Of a stretch of 64,000 bases of DNA, positions 10,439 through 23,500 are shown one piece after another. This stretch comes from Nicotiana tabacum. Taxonomy: Eukaryota > Streptophyta > Magnoliopsida > Solanales > Solanaceae. The notes beneath the pieces were generated by a model that did no database searches, was not told the origin of the DNA, and was given only the letters and a program-made list of their open reading frames with translations. Positions within the stretch are counted from its first letter, which is position 1, and each line of letters starts with the position of its first letter. The stretch covers positions 133,004,237-133,068,236 of the forward strand of contig NC_134101.1 in assembly GCF_000715075.1 (NCBI RefSeq). The letters are read 5' to 3'. Made by a program: the position numbers and the translations under genes.

Positions 10439-12261
10439 CCTGGTTCCTTGGTCATTTCCAACTCATCTATATGCATTACTTCTTCATCAGGAAAATACGT
10501 CCTCAAGGGCTCACATTCTTCATCAACAGGATTCTCAGCCAAGTGATCAGCCAATGCTTGGGCCTTCATGGCCGTCCTCGTCACATAGACGATGTCGAAT
10601 TCTGTGAGTAATATCTGCCATTTCGCCAATCTCCCAGTGGGCATAGGCTTCTGGAAAATATACTTCAGTGGATCCAAGCGTGAAATGAGATAAGTAGTAT
10701 ATGATGATAGATAATGCTTCAATTTCTGGGCCACCCAAGTTAGGGCGCAACATGTCTTCTCGAGTTGAGTGTACTTAACCTCAAATGCACATTTGGCTGG
10801 GTTGAGCTTAATATCGTACCTTCGAAGTCTTTGGAAAAACTTCCTTAGGTCTGCTACGTGGTCTTCCTGATGCTTGGATTTTATGACCACATCGTCCACG
10901 TATACCTCAATCTCTTTGTGTATCATGTCATGAAACACATTAGTCATTGCTCTCATATACGTTGCCCCAGCATTCTTCAAACCAAATGGCATTACCCGGT
11001 AGCAATAAGTCCTACACGGTGTAATGAAAGCCGTCTTTTCTGCATCTTGTTCATCCATCAGAATCTGATGATACCCAGCATAGCAATCTATAAAAGACCC
11101 AATCTCCCATCCGACACAATTATCGATCAAGATATGGATGTTGGGTAATGGAAAGTTATCCTTTGGGCTTGCCCTGTTCAGATTACGGTAATCGACACAC
11201 ACCCTGATCTTCCCATCTTTCTTCGGCACTGGCACCACATTAGCCAACCAATCAGGATATCGAGTGACCCGAATAACCTTTGCTTGGAGCTGCTTGGTTA
11301 CTTCCTCTTTAATCTTCACACTTATGTCTGTTTTGAACTTCCTCAATTTCTGCTTGACGGGAGGGCATGCCGGGTTAATGGGCAATTTGTGAACCACTAA
11401 ATCTGTGCTTAACCTCGACATGTCATCATACGACCATGCAAAAACTTCTTTGAACTCAATAAGTGCTTTGATTAGTTCTTCCCTGATATTCGATGCAATA
11501 TGGATGCTTATTTTAGTTTCCTTGATATCATATGCATCCCCTAAATTGATGGCTTCTGTGTCATTTAAGTTGGGCTTGGATTTCTCTTCAAACTGGCTTA
11601 ACTCTCTGTTTATCTCTTTGAAGGCTTCAGCCCTAGGCCCCACAAACTGTACATCTAACCTATTGGACCCTTCTCCAGCTTCTATCATGTTGACATCGGC
11701 GAACAACCTTTCAAAGCCCTCACTCAAATCTCCATCTGGCCCAATCAGTGGTCCGAGAACTTTCGGGATCGACAACTTTCTGATACCTGCTCTGACAAAT
11801 GATCTGGATAGGCGCGGGATTGGCTTGGGAAGGACCCAGACTCTTTTCTTCAACTTGCGGGTCCGTCTCACATTCGCCGCTGTAGGCTTGAACCCCAACC
11901 CAAAGGTATCCAGATTTTTGGGAAAAGAAACCGGCTGAACAATACCCTGAAGATCAGCCCCTAAACCTTTGCGTGGCACAAACCCGTTCTTCAACATCTC
12001 CGAGGCTACCATGACAGTTGCAACTGCTATTTTGGGAAGTGGGATGCTTTCACCTTCGGGAACTTTGTCCACTAAAACCGTATTGAAAACCTGGTAAACC
12101 CATGGTCCCTTATCATCATCAGTCTCTATGAAGGGCACGATGGCATCACTTACGGCGCTTGCATTGTCTTCCCCATGTACTACGATATCTTGCCTATCCC
12201 ACTCGAATTTGACCGTCTGATGTAATGTATAAGGCACTGCTTTGGCGGCGTGGATCCAGAG
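10390..12261 (-). pseudogene. G-patch-like segment and reverse transcriptase/RNase H, element A
   Basis: Follows a TGA that replaces Arg after the protease (SYNLLLG-stop). A G-patch-like stretch GFVPRKGLGADLQGI comes first. RT motifs follow: IRVCVDYRNLN, DCYAGYHQI, RVMPFGLKNAG and an intact YVDD. Two in-frame deletions stand out against element B. About 350 nt around the intron position is lost (junction near 11630, GPRAE-AFKEI), and about 430 nt of RT thumb and first RNase H is lost (junction near 10780, CAFE-VKYT). The second removes essential RNase H residues, so the enzyme could not work even without the frameshift at its end. Confidence 0.9.
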
Positions 12262-12753
12262 TCACCCCAACAGAAGATTATATGACACTGCCATGTCTAA
12301 CACTTGAAACTCCATGGTGAACTTGACTGGACCAATTGTTAATTCAAGTATGATGTCACCCACTGTGTCTGTACCACCACCATCAAACCCGCGAACATAG
12401 ATGTTGTTCTTGTGAATCCTGTCACCATCGACCTTCAGTTTGTTCAATGTGGCCAAAGGACAGATATTGGCACTGGACCTATTATCAATCAGTACTCGAG
12501 TGACTACCGAGTCTTCACACTTTACAGTCAAATAAAGGGCTCTATTATGTTCTGTACCCTCCACGAGCAACTCATCGTCTGAAAAAGTGACCCTGTTGAC
12601 CTCGAAAATCTTGTTTGCTATTTTCTCCAGATGGTTCACAGAGATCTTATCCGGAATATGGGCTTCATTCAGAATTTTCATCAATACCCGGCGGTGCTCG
12701 TCTGAATGGATCAATAATGATAACAATGAGATCTGTGCCGGGGTCTTACTCAA
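12262..12753 (-). pseudogene. Aspartic protease, element A
   Basis: A 163-aa frame with the retropepsin-like motif VLIDNRSSANI. In B the same place is VLVDNGSSANI, so the Gly after the catalytic Asp region is changed to Arg here. The flap-side region (YVRGFDGGGTDTVGDIILEL) and SYNLLLG follow. The frame starts after an in-frame TAG (VE-stop-LSKTPAQ) that is absent from B, so gag and protease were originally one frame. This protease would cleave Gag-Pol in the particle. Confidence 0.82.
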
Positions 12754-15098
12754 CTACTCCACAATGGAGTAATCTTGCGCCTTCATTTTCTTTAAAAATT
12801 CTTCCGCCTCTTCCTCGGTAACTGGATTCTTTGTCGCTACTAGATTGGCCTTTCTTAACTCTGCGGGTGCAAAACACCTTCTCAAACGAGTTAAACCCTG
12901 TGCCTCACATATTTCCTCCACAACTTCCTTCCCTTTATGCATTACCATTACTTGACTGTAGCTCCATGGCACAACTTTCTTGCTGATTATTGGCAACTGC
13001 ATTACTGGCCTGATAACAACTGGTCCTGTGCATGCCCCCTTCACGGCTACTGGCTTGCTTGATATCCCTTGCACCGTTACTTTGACCAGCTCTGGATTCT
13101 TGGCAACATCAGACGAACTCTTCCCCATCACCGCCACTGGCTTGCCTTCTACCCTTTCCGACTGTACTACCGCCTTCCCACTGATCGACTTTTCTTTCGG
13201 ACTGGCACAGATCATCATTACCGTTTGTGAGGGCTTTTTGAGCTTCCCTCCTTCGTGCACTAGTTCGATCATGTGAGCTTCATGGTGTGCCGACAACGGG
13301 TTCTGATTAATGTTAGGTGCCTCTGGCTCCTGGACCTCGATCCTATTTGTGTCAATAAGATCTTGTACGACAGTCTTCAACTTCCAACACTTCTCAATAT
13401 CATGCCCGGGAGCCCCCGAACAATATTCACAACTTACCGAGTGGTCCAGATTTTTGGGAAGGGGATTTGGCAATTTGGGCTCCACAGGACTCAATAGGCC
13501 TACCTGCCTCAATTTGTGGAACAAAGTAGTATAGGTTTCTCTCAGCGGAGTGAATGTTCTCTGCCTCTGCACCCTTTCATTCCTGAAAGTCCGATTCCCA
13601 CGGAAACCTGGTCCCGAAGGATTCCTGTAGGCCCTTGGTGGTGGATATGTGTTTTGTGGAGGTGGATATATATTTTGTGGAGGTGGATATATGTTTTGTG
13701 GAGGTGGATATGTATTATGGGGAGTCAGTGCACGCCATTGCGGGCGAGCCGGAGGCTGGGTGTAAGTTTTGGCATGATGGACAGAGAAATGTGGCTCTTG
13801 TGATGGGTAGTAAGGCTGTAGAGGGCCGTATGGAATGTGTGGGTAATTTGAGTGATGGGGTCTAGGTTGGTAGTGAGGGGGGGACCTCTGGATCTGGACC
13901 AAGTACCTGCCTCGACTGTTGCGACGTCTTCCCTTTTCTTCTTTCCAAGCGCACCTCCCGTGCCGCTCTGGATGGCCTGAGTGGTTGCTTTAATCGCCGA
14001 ATAGCTCAGGATTTTGTTGGACTTAAGTCCCTCTTCAATCATACCGCCCATTTTTACTACTTCGTTGAAAGATTTGCCAACTGACGTCACTAGGTGACCG
14101 AAGTAAGTTGGCTCCAGAGTCTGCAGAAAGTAGTCCACCATTTCCCCCTCTCTCATCGGAGGATCAACTCTTGCCGCCTGCTCTCTCCAGCGGAACCCAA
14201 ATTCTCGGAAGCTTTCCCTGGGCTTCTTCTCAAGTTTCAGCAATGTGAGATGGTCAGGGACGATCTCAAGGTTGTACTGGAAGTGGCCTGCAAAGGCTTG
14301 TGCCAGATCGTCCCAAGTGTACCACCTGCTAGGATCCTGTCTTGTGTACCTTTCCAGTGCAGACCCGCTTAGACTTTGACCAAAATGAGCTATCAACAGC
14401 TCGTCTTTTCCCCCGACCCCTCTCATCTTACTGCAAAAACCTCGCAGATGTGCCATTGGATCACCGTGCCCCTCGTATAGATCAAACTTTGGCATCTTGA
14501 ATCCTGCCGGCAATTGAATGTCGGGGAATGGGCACAGATCTTTGTAGGCCACACTGACTTGGTTGCCTAACCCATGGATATTCCTGAAGGACTGCTCCAG
14601 GTTTTTAAACTTTCGAAGCACTTCGTCTTGCTCTGGGCTCTTAGCCGGCTTTTCAGTCTCTACCGGGATCTCGAAGTGAGTATTATAAGTACGAAGCTCG
14701 GGTGCTTTGAAGGTTGGTTCAGGGGGGTAATATTGGTTATCGTGAGCCTGAAATAGTGGCTCGCTGGATAATCTTTGCAGCGTGGCTGGTGGGGGTGCCA
14801 CGAAAACAGGAACATTTGGTGGAGGAGGGTTCTGATTGGGTTGTGAAGCTTGGGGAACATAGACATTTCTTCCCTGATAGTATTGGTAACTGGGGAAGCT
14901 TGTCGAAGGGCCGGGGGGAGGGTATTCCGGTGAGTGTCCTGGTGGGAGAGTGGGAGTAACGGGAGGGTTAGGCACTTTTTGTACCCTAGCTAAGGCCAGC
15001 TGAATTTCTTTCATCTCCCGTCTCATCTTATCCATTTCCTCCTTCAGCATTTGATTCTCCGTCCTTTCATCCTCGACACTTTGGTCTGAACTAGTCAT
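12754..15098 (-). pseudogene. Gag, element A
   Basis: Starts at MTSSDQS (15098), the start context shared with B. A coiled-coil N-terminus (about residues 8-40) and a Pro-rich linker come first. The retrotransposon gag core contains KMPKFDLYEGHGDPMAHL and WREQAARVDPPM. A Pro/Tyr-rich repeat and a zinc knuckle CEYCSGAPGHDIEKC (C-x2-C-x5-H-x4-C, one residue longer than the usual C-x2-C-x4-H-x4-C) follow. A 1-nt change in a C/G run at about 13884-13890 shifts frame, so the C-terminal part continues in 13902-12754. Gag would form the cytoplasmic particle. Confidence 0.9.
13641..13728 (-). repeat. 24-bp coding repeat in gag A (Tyr-Pro-Pro-Pro-Gln-Asn)
   Basis: Four tandem copies of a 24-bp unit encode NIYPPPQN-type octapeptides between the gag core and the zinc knuckle. 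B has a shorter, diverged version around 34205-34270. Low-complexity linker growth is the likely origin. Confidence 0.75.
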
Positions 15099-15448
15099 GC
15101 TTTTTAGTATGGGCCCTTTGGATCTTGTTTGGTAATGGTAATCTGCCAGAACGTTCTAACAAACTAACTGGTTCGAAATCTCTGGAAGGACAACAAACTT
15201 GTTAGCGTTAGAGTTTAACACATATTGCAATTTCACGTTGGGGGATGTAATGTTCCTAGGCAGTTTAACCATTTCTAACATATCTTTGCTTCGACCGCAT
15301 GCGTCATTCCGGCTTACTTTGTTTGTGCCTCGTTTAAGTGTTTCTGAAACTTTCTTTATCTCTCTTTTTATTTCTTTCTTTTCCTTTCTTTTATTCACTT
15401 TGCCTTTCTCTTTTTCTTTTTAATGGTGGTCGAATCTTATGTGGATTG

Positions 15449-15490
15449 CCTACGTATCATGTCCCCGCATGAATCAGACCGCGCGTAGTT
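15449..15490 (-). ncRNA. CTACGTA hairpin motif, position b (ORF1-gag junction), copy A
   Basis: Sense AACTACGC...TCTGATTC...GATACGTAGG, with inner stem TCATG/CATGA around loop CGGGGA and outer stem CTACG/CGTAG. It sits in the roughly 590-nt spacer between ORF1 stop and gag start, which otherwise holds only pyrimidine-rich sequence. Confidence 0.75.
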
Positions 15491-15686
15491 TTGCGACAAG
15501 TGCGGAGAATAAAGACACCATTTTTGGATTTTTCAATCTTTACTAGCAAAACGTTTTATTACAAGGCAAAACATTTTTGAAAGGAAATTGACAGACTTGA
15601 TACAGACTACAGACTTTATGCCAAAAAGGAAAATACAAACTCCAACGGACAACAGACTCAAACTATGAGGAAAATACAGACTCAAA

Positions 15687-17743
15687 CTATGAATGTTTCA
15701 GAGTTTTGAATTTTGGCGCCTGCAGGGCGTCGTTCGGCCTCGCCGCGGGCTTTGGTGCAAGGCCCCTTTGCAGATCTTTCAAATCTTCCATGATATGGTG
15801 GACATAAATCACTATTGAAGCACAGAAGGTGGTACGGGACATATCCTCACAAGCTAGGAACTTTATGGTGATGTAGTACACGATATCGTCGATTCTTCCC
15901 TTGATTCTGTCCCTTTCCATAAGCAATCGCTCTATTTGTTGATTCCGCGTCCCTAGCATTTGAGCATTGTAAAGGAGTTGATCCTGAAACTCATTCATCT
16001 GTTTCTCCATTTAGGCCATTAGATCATAGTAGCGCTTCCTATCTGCTCTGGTATCTCGGGCTTGTCTGAAGATCCGCTCTTTGAGAGTGGATATTGTTTC
16101 TCTCAATATAGCGATGTTCCTTTCGTAGTCCCTCTTCATTTGTTGCATAGACCGTGCTCGCTCTTCTGCCTTCTCTATCCATTTCACCTGGATTCTCGCT
16201 AGACCAGCTTTAGATTTTTCCAGGTCTTCTTGATACTCGAGGACTTTCTTCTTTAGACCGTTTATGAGCCTTTCATCAGCCCGGCTTCTCTTCGGGTTTC
16301 CGGTAGCTATTTTCATTTCCTGGATTTGAGCTTTGAGGACCTCGTTTTCCTGAGATAGTTTTCTCTTTTCTCCCTCATCTGTAGCGATATGCAAATCTTT
16401 CTCAAATTTCAAATCTATAACTTGCTTCTCCAACTTGCCTATTGTAACCCTGTAATCGTGCTCTTTAGCCAACCAATCCCACTGTTCTTGCGACGCCTTG
16501 ACGAATTCCTGGAGATGGGGTCTTTTAGCCGGCCTTTCGTGCTCAAGTTCTCTCATGTACCAAGCAAGGTATCCTGGCGCCACTTCGCCTTTGGCCTGAT
16601 CCTGCACGCAAGTATCTTCTTTTAAATATTGGCATTCACTCCAGATCTGACGGACTCTTGTTTCAGGGAACTGTCCGTCAGGGCTAATCTCAATTACTTG
16701 AGCACTAAGATCTTCCTTATGTGGCACTGTTTGGCATCTCCCGAATTGTCTCAAAATCCAATATGGCGCGTAAGGCTGAATGCTCTTGAGCCCCATCAAT
16801 ATAAAGTGGGTCCTAGCTGCCGGCATATGGATGACCTCGTCAACGGGTAACATCCTAGTTTCCACTGTATTTGGCTGGCAGTGAGGGTCCGAAAGAAAGA
16901 TGTCTACACCGTAACTCCCTCGGGTAGACTGACCCCCTTGATTCTTGTGTAGAACTCTTCTATGCAAGTTTTCTTCGAGGAACCATAACTCAAGAGTTGG
17001 GAATGGTGACAGAGATGCTCAGTCATCCATATTTGTAGCAACAAGTTACACCTCTCGAAAAAGTTCCCTCTGGCTTTGCAGGCTGTGAGAGCTCGGAAGA
17101 TATCAGATACTATCATAGGCGCAAGAGTGCTTTCATCTTGAATGAGCAAGGTACTGACGACCCCGACTATTTTCGGATCAATGTTTCCGTCTTTCCTTGG
17201 AAATACCAAAAGGCCCAAAAAGGTTATCATAAAAGCCACTCATCTATGCTCGTCCCATTTCTGACGGTTACTTTTGCTGCATAACTTGTTACCCGGGTTG
17301 TTGAATCCTTCGACATGACCGTATCTGTCGTATATAAAGCGCGGATTACAAAAACCTGCGGCCAAATCTGGGTTATGGATCGTCCTGGGTATCTTTAACG
17401 AATCTAAAAACCGATGCACAGTGACAGCTCTTGGAGCAACCAAGTATTTTTGCCTCAACGGAACTTCAGCATTTCTGATGTACCCGGCTATTTCCTCCAA
17501 AGTCGGAGTGAGTTCAAAATCGGAGAAGTGGAAGACATTGTGTGCCGGGTCCCAGCAGGTGACCAAATCTCTTATGATATCCCCCCGAGGCTGGATTTCC
17601 AATAAACCCGTAAGACCTTTTAGATATTTCTTGACCTCATCTTTCCCTACACCACCTAAATCATCCCACCATAGCCGCAACTTGAAAGAGATTTTAGTCA
17701 TTATTGAAAAAGGTTCATTTTGCATCGTGCTCATCCTGCACAT
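15687..17743 (-). pseudogene. ORF1 upstream of gag (plant-mobile-domain-like, coiled coil), element A
   Basis: Start chosen at MCRMST (17743) because B starts with the same residues. The N-terminal part contains LRLWWDDLGG, CWDPAHNVFHFSDFELTP and TLEEIAGYI, resembling the plant mobile domain/DUF7745 group. The C-terminal half is charged and heptad-like (coiled coil). Broken by an in-frame TGA near 17240, a frameshift near 16905-16960 and an in-frame stop near 16011. An ORF at this place defines Ogre-type elements. Its function is unknown and I do not assign one. Confidence 0.78.
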
Positions 17744-18864
17744 TTTTAAGGTGATTAAGCAAAAAATAAAATTTATTTGACTCAACCAATTGGCTTTTTT
17801 TTTAATTTTTCACAGATTAAAAGAAAGATCCGATTCCGAACACGACCTTTCAGCACTTCGGGAACGAAGATTTTGAGGCTGGGTGAGTCAACCGGTCTAA
17901 AATCCAAAAAATGACTACAAGCGGCCGTTTATGCAAAGTCAGCCTTCCGGCGTCCCTTTTGGGAACATTCGGCTATTTTGACAAAAACGGCATCACCCGA
18001 CTTATTTATGACGAAAATTAAAATTTTGACATTTTTGTAAAGGGGAGGTTGGACCCGATGAGGGTTGCCTACGTATCCCGCACCCTGTGAGAATCAAACC
18101 GGTGTAGTTCGGGTAGATAAAACAAACTTCTTTTGAAAACAAAAGTCTTTTCAATGGCGAATAAAACCATTTTTCATAAACAAAACCCTTTTTTTTCATT
18201 TTTTCAAAAATTCAACAGAGTTTCGACGCTATTTGGACATTGATTTTTTTTTTCAAAACAGGCGATTAACTACCTCTATCTCTCTTTCCTCAAAGTATTC
18301 AAAAGCCGGTCAGCATGCAAGTCCGAAGCAAACAAATGCACAGGTACCAAGTTGGATGCATCAGGATGGTCTTTTGTCGTTTTGGTACACCTGTCTTAGA
18401 CAGACCCAACCCCTGTGTTGAGCCTCCAAAGTCAAATGCACATGATGCAAATGAACGTTCCTACTAGGGATCCAGCATGAAGCTGAGTTATTCTAGGTTC
18501 GTAACCTGGGTATTTGTTCTAGACTGTGTACCCGAGCGGACAACTCGAGTCAAGGAGGGGGCTACGTATCGGGGACTCGCGAGATCGTCCGGCTTTTTAA
18601 CTTGTCTGACCTCTTTCTTATTTCAGGGTATGACACTAACAGAATAGGGAGTCTCAACCAGTAAGCACATCCCCGGAGGTGAGAAAAGAAGGGTTTCGTA
18701 GCAGTTTATATACAGTTCAGATAATATCAAAGCGATAAAAGCAACATTTTGCACATTTAGGCCAAAACATGTAATAAGATCAGATAATAAATGAAGTCAA
18801 ATGATAACAATTATTCCAGGCTCGAATTCTTGAACCCTGAACCAGAGATTCTGGGTTCTTATCG
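17744..18864 (-). other. 5' leader of copy A
   Basis: About 1.1 kb between PBS and ORF1 without a credible gene. The PBS-proximal 500-600 bp is clearly alignable with B and even with gag-only element C (48456-48990), so it is a candidate packaging/dimerisation region. Hairpin a lies at 18068-18110. Confidence 0.6.
18068..18110 (-). ncRNA. CTACGTA hairpin motif, position a (leader), copy A
   Basis: Sense GAACTACAC...TTTGATTC...GATACGTAGG. The outer stem is reduced to CTAC/GTAG and the inner stem is imperfect (CAC/GTG plus flanking pairs). It is the weakest fold among the A copies but matches the B leader copy in sequence. Confidence 0.6.
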
Positions 18865-18882
18865 TCCCCAGCAGAGTTGCCA
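18865..18882 (-). other. Primer binding site, tRNA-Arg (copy A)
   Basis: Sense TGGCAACTCTGCTGGGGA, one mismatch from the B copy, then the 4-nt spacer before the LTR end at 18887. The upstream plus-strand stretch from 18840 repeats the tRNA-Arg-like anticodon-arm extension. Confidence 0.85.
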
Positions 18883-18886
18883 GAGC

Positions 18887-20492
18887 TGTCACACCTCCTT
18901 TTGGCCCGCGCCCGCAGGGGCACAAAGGGAGTTTTTCCAATTAAAGGACAATCGAAACGGGATTTATGTATTTAATTCAGAGTCGCCACTTGGGAGATTT
19001 ATGGTGTCCCAAGTCACCGGTTGAATCCCGAATCGAGGAAAAGATTGACTCTATATTACAGTCCGCGAACCAGAAATCCGGATAAGGAATTCTGTTAACC
19101 TAGGAGAAGGTGTTAGGCATTCCCGAGTTCCGTAGTTCTAGCACGGTCGCTCAATTGTCATATTCGGCTCATTTATCTGATTTTCTACATGTTGGACCTG
19201 TGTGCCAATTTTAACTCTTTCCCGCTTTCATTGTTGTTATTTTAAGAGAGAATTGCAACGTCGCGAAAACACATCTCGAACCACGCCACATCAATGCACC
19301 CGCGGTTATTGACGCATTTCAACTCCGATGAGATTTGGATTTGGGTCTGATAAATGTGCACCCGAGTTTAAGAAAATAAATTATTAAAGGCACGCCTAAA
19401 GCGACTAGCGTATCATTATTTTGGGTAAGGCCGTGAAACTTTGCTAAACGGCCCATCCCGAAGTCTAAGTAATTTTACCAAACACATATAGAGGGCCCCG
19501 CAGCTTGTGTATTTTTGTTTGTCGAGGCTCGTCTCATTCATTATTATTATTTAAAAAAAAAAAAGAATTTGCAACATCGTGGAAATGCTTCTCGAACCAC
19601 GTCACAATCAATGTACCCGTGATTAGTGACATATTTCGACTTCGTTGAGATTTGGATTTGGGTCACATAAATGTGCACTCGGGTTTAAGAAGGTAATGTT
19701 ATTTAAAGTGCGCGCCTAAAGAGACTAACGCATGGTTATTTTGGAAAATGGCCGTGAAGTTCGCTAAGCGGCCGATCCCGAGTTCTAAGTAATTAATACA
19801 CACATTTGTGAGGGCCCCGCAATCTGTGCGTTTTATTTGGCGAGGCTCATCTCGTTTATTTTAAAAAAACGATCCTAAAGTGACTACATTTTTCTATTAA
19901 GTTCGCCTCTAAACACAAAATGAAGGTCCCAACCAATTGTTACTTAACTTTATTGTACGATTTTTAAGGATGGTCTTGTGATCGAGCCCGTTTCCTACGA
20001 CCAGATTTCATGCGTTATTCGGGCCAAGTTCAGCGTTCGACTCACAGAAGCGGATTCGAGTCTGATTTAACATACACAGGCTATTGCCAATTGCTTTACA
20101 TGATGAAGCCAAACCCAATATTTCAACTTTTCGAGCAAATGGGCTGCCAACAATCATTATCTACCTACTGTTGACAATATTAAAACCTTCATAGCTAGTG
20201 AAACTAACAAGTTTAAACAGACAGGTTCAATAGAACAAACTCATGCTATCTTCATCATATTCCACTTATTTAACTAATAAGACCAGCAGAATTCCAGCAA
20301 TACCCAATGAAACAGTAGCAAATAACCAATAGCAAACTCAGGAAAAACCACTTGAAACCCCAGAAATACCAACCAGCAACACCAATGAAACAGTAACAGT
20401 ACTAGTTTTGATATTCAGCAGTAAAAGAAAAGACCTCACTTTTCAGTTTCTTAGCTCTCAAACACTGAACTTTTTAGGATTAAAACCAGCCT
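18887..20492 (-). mobile_element. LTR A2, left part (5' LTR of copy A)
   Basis: Closely matches LTR A1 528-2566, except for a deletion corresponding to A1 1917-2341 (junction near 20276). It breaks off at CCAGCCT (20492), and LTR A resumes at 43503. The two parts plus the losses account for the 4.3-kb LTR. Confidence 0.85.
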
Positions 20493-20525
20493 CAAAAGTG
20501 CAGAAGGGTCGTGCCCTTTATAGTG
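20493..20525. other. 33-bp filler at the A/B junction
   Basis: Sequence between the broken LTR A2 and the first TG of the B LTR. I cannot match it to LTR A1, to B or to anything else in the window. It is perhaps filler from end joining. Confidence 0.4.
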
Positions 20526-23500
20526 TGTCACTCCTCCTTTTTCCGCACCCGCGAGGGGTGCAAGGGAGTTTTTTCCAATTAAAGGACAATCGAAACGTGA
20601 TTGGTTTATTTATTTCAGAGTCGCCACTTGGGAGATTTAGGGTGTCCCAAGTCACCAATTTAAATCCCGAATCGAGGAAAAGAATGACTCTATATTACAG
20701 TCTGCGTACCAGAAATCCGGATAAGGAATTCTGTTAACCCAGGAGAAGGTGTTAGGCATTCCCGAATTCCGTGGTTCTAGCACGGTCTCTCAACTGTTAT
20801 ATTCGGCTTGATTATCTGATTTTATACATATATGAACTTATGTGCAAATTTTAGCCTTTTACCGCTTTCATAATTATTATTATTACTTTTTACAAAGAAT
20901 TGCAACGTCGTGAAAACATATCTCGAACCATGTTACATCAATGCACACGTGGTTGTTGACATATTTTGACTCGGTTGAGATTTGGATTTAGGTCACATAA
21001 ATGTGCACCCGAGTTAAGGAAAGTAAATTATTAAAAGCGCGCCTAAAGCAACTAGCGTATTGCTATTTTGGGGAAGGCCGTAAAATTCGCTAAACGGCAC
21101 GTCCCGAATTCTAAGTATTTTAATATATATAATGGGGGGCCCCACAGCTTGTGCATTTTTGTTTGTCGAGGCTCGCCTCATTCATTATTTTAAAAGGAAT
21201 TTGCAACGTCATGGAAATGCATCTCAAATCACGTCACAATCAATGTACCCGCGATTAGAGACACATTTCGACTCCGTTGAGATTTGGATTTGGGTCACAT
21301 AAATGTGCACCCGAGTTTAAGGAGATGACATTATTAAATACGTGCCTAAAGAGACTATCGCGTTATTATTCTGGGAAAGCCGCGAGATTTGCTAAACGAC
21401 CCACCCTGGAACTGAATGCTTCGATATATACATTTAACGAGGGCCCCGCAGCTTGTGCGTTTTTATTTGTCGAGGCTCATCTCATCTTTATTTTAAAAGG
21501 ATATACTATAGCAGCTACGTTTCTTGTCGCGTTTGTCTCTACTAATTGAAAGCAGAAATAACCCTAGTTAATTACATGCTTGCAGGTTATTTATATCGGG
21601 ATTCCGAATGCTTTCACAAAATCAGCAGCATGGCCACACACATGGGCATGCGTCTGTATATTATGGGTCTGGGCCCATTGTGCGTAAAATTAATCTCGGC
21701 CTGGGCCAACCTTGTTCCAACTGGGCCTATTCCACTTATACGATATATGTTTAGCATTTTTTACACAAAAGGGGGTGGGTAGGAGCTAGCATGCAGTGTA
21801 CACCTTACCTCAGTCGAACCATATTCCTACCAACTAAAAGAACTGCCATATGTTTAAGGAAATAACCTTTGGCCATCTAGCATGCTCTTCGACAACTATG
21901 TGAACTTAACAGAATATCTACTGTAATACTAATCTCTTTTGATTATGAACACAACATAGAATTTTCCAACTAAACGATATGTGTAAAAGTACAGTTACAC
22001 CACAGCTATTTTACATGGTTCTAGCAGATAAAGCTCATTGTCATACAAATAGCCTATTTTCAATACATTTTAAAACTAGTACAAAATAACTTCAACTCTT
22101 CCTACTTGCTTTGTATTCATGCTTCAAATTCAGCTTACATTGACAGTATATTAGTGGTGTACCTGATATAGAAGACAAAAGAAGAAGGACAATGATCAGC
22201 TGAGTAGCACACAGCAAGCACAACAGCAGCAGATAAACAACAACAACCCAGCAACAAACAACCAGCCACAATGATGAAGTTCACAAGTGGTCGAGCAACA
22301 AACAAATAATCCCAGAAACAGGGTAGTAAAAACAGCCGAGAAAGAAACCAGAATGTTCTATGCAATAGCAACAGAAATTCAATAACCACCAAAGCTCAGC
22401 AAATAACCAACACAACTTCGACAATCAGTGAGACCAGAACTCAATCCACAACATACAGAAGCTCAGTATAGTAACAATCACAGCAGAAAACAAACAGATT
22501 TCTCCTAATGGAACAGTAACAACCCCAGCTAGAATAACTGACTTGGCCAGAACAGCTTAACCAACTTAATTCCTTGTGCAGTTTTGGACAGTGTTTAGTT
22601 AAAGTGTTCTGAAAATTTCTTTCTGTTTCTTTCTTTTTTCTCAAGACTCAAAAGTCCATCCTTTTTTATGTTCTAAAACAGCTTATTTATAAGCCAAACC
22701 CCAGGTCAGTTCAACTATCTTGATTCCTGCAAGTCGTAGTCTGCCCATACCCCTTAAATCCCCACTTTCTCGGAATCCTTAATCAGCCCCCCATGCTCTG
22801 TCTTATTACTCTAATCAAGGTTATGGGCTTAGTTAAGTATTCATTTTACTCCCATGCTCCTATGTTTTGTCCCCACTAATACTAGTTTAATGGTGTTTCT
22901 AATTAAACAGCTGATAACCCCCACCTTAATCCTGAACATTTACACAGTCTTTTGCCCAACCAAAGTTACCCCACTGACCCTCGGTCATTACTGTCCTGCC
23001 CCACCCTCTCACTCTATTGAATCTGCTGGTTATAATCATTTGAGAACAAGTTCGAACCCCCCCTCCCACAGCTAACAAACAAACATTCAACAAAATCAAC
23101 CAGTAGGAGTTACGTCGTGTGTTATTCTAATAATGTGAAACTAAACGACAACAGGTTTCGAGTCGACTTCGCGAGTTATAACGTATACTAATTAGTTGCT
23201 AATCAACTAAACTCAAAACAGAATCAACTGAGTGATTCAGGCATTTTTCGGACAATAATGGAAAACTTTACGACCCTGAATTCTTGACGACGTTACTCAA
23301 ATTGACTATACAAACTATTATACGTAACAATTGATCGTCAAACAACACAGACTAAACAAGGCACCAATTTATTTCAACACTCGGGGCATTTAACACGAAG
23401 TTTATGAAACTTAACTGGTCGATGACATCAGTCGAAGCGAACAAACATCTTATAACACTCATTTAACATTTAAGAAAAGAAATCGACCAAACAAAAAGGG

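Noticed and set aside
11405..11938. 177-aa open frame on the plus strand
   Set aside because: Exactly antisense to the RT/G-patch coding region of A; a shadow with no own signals.
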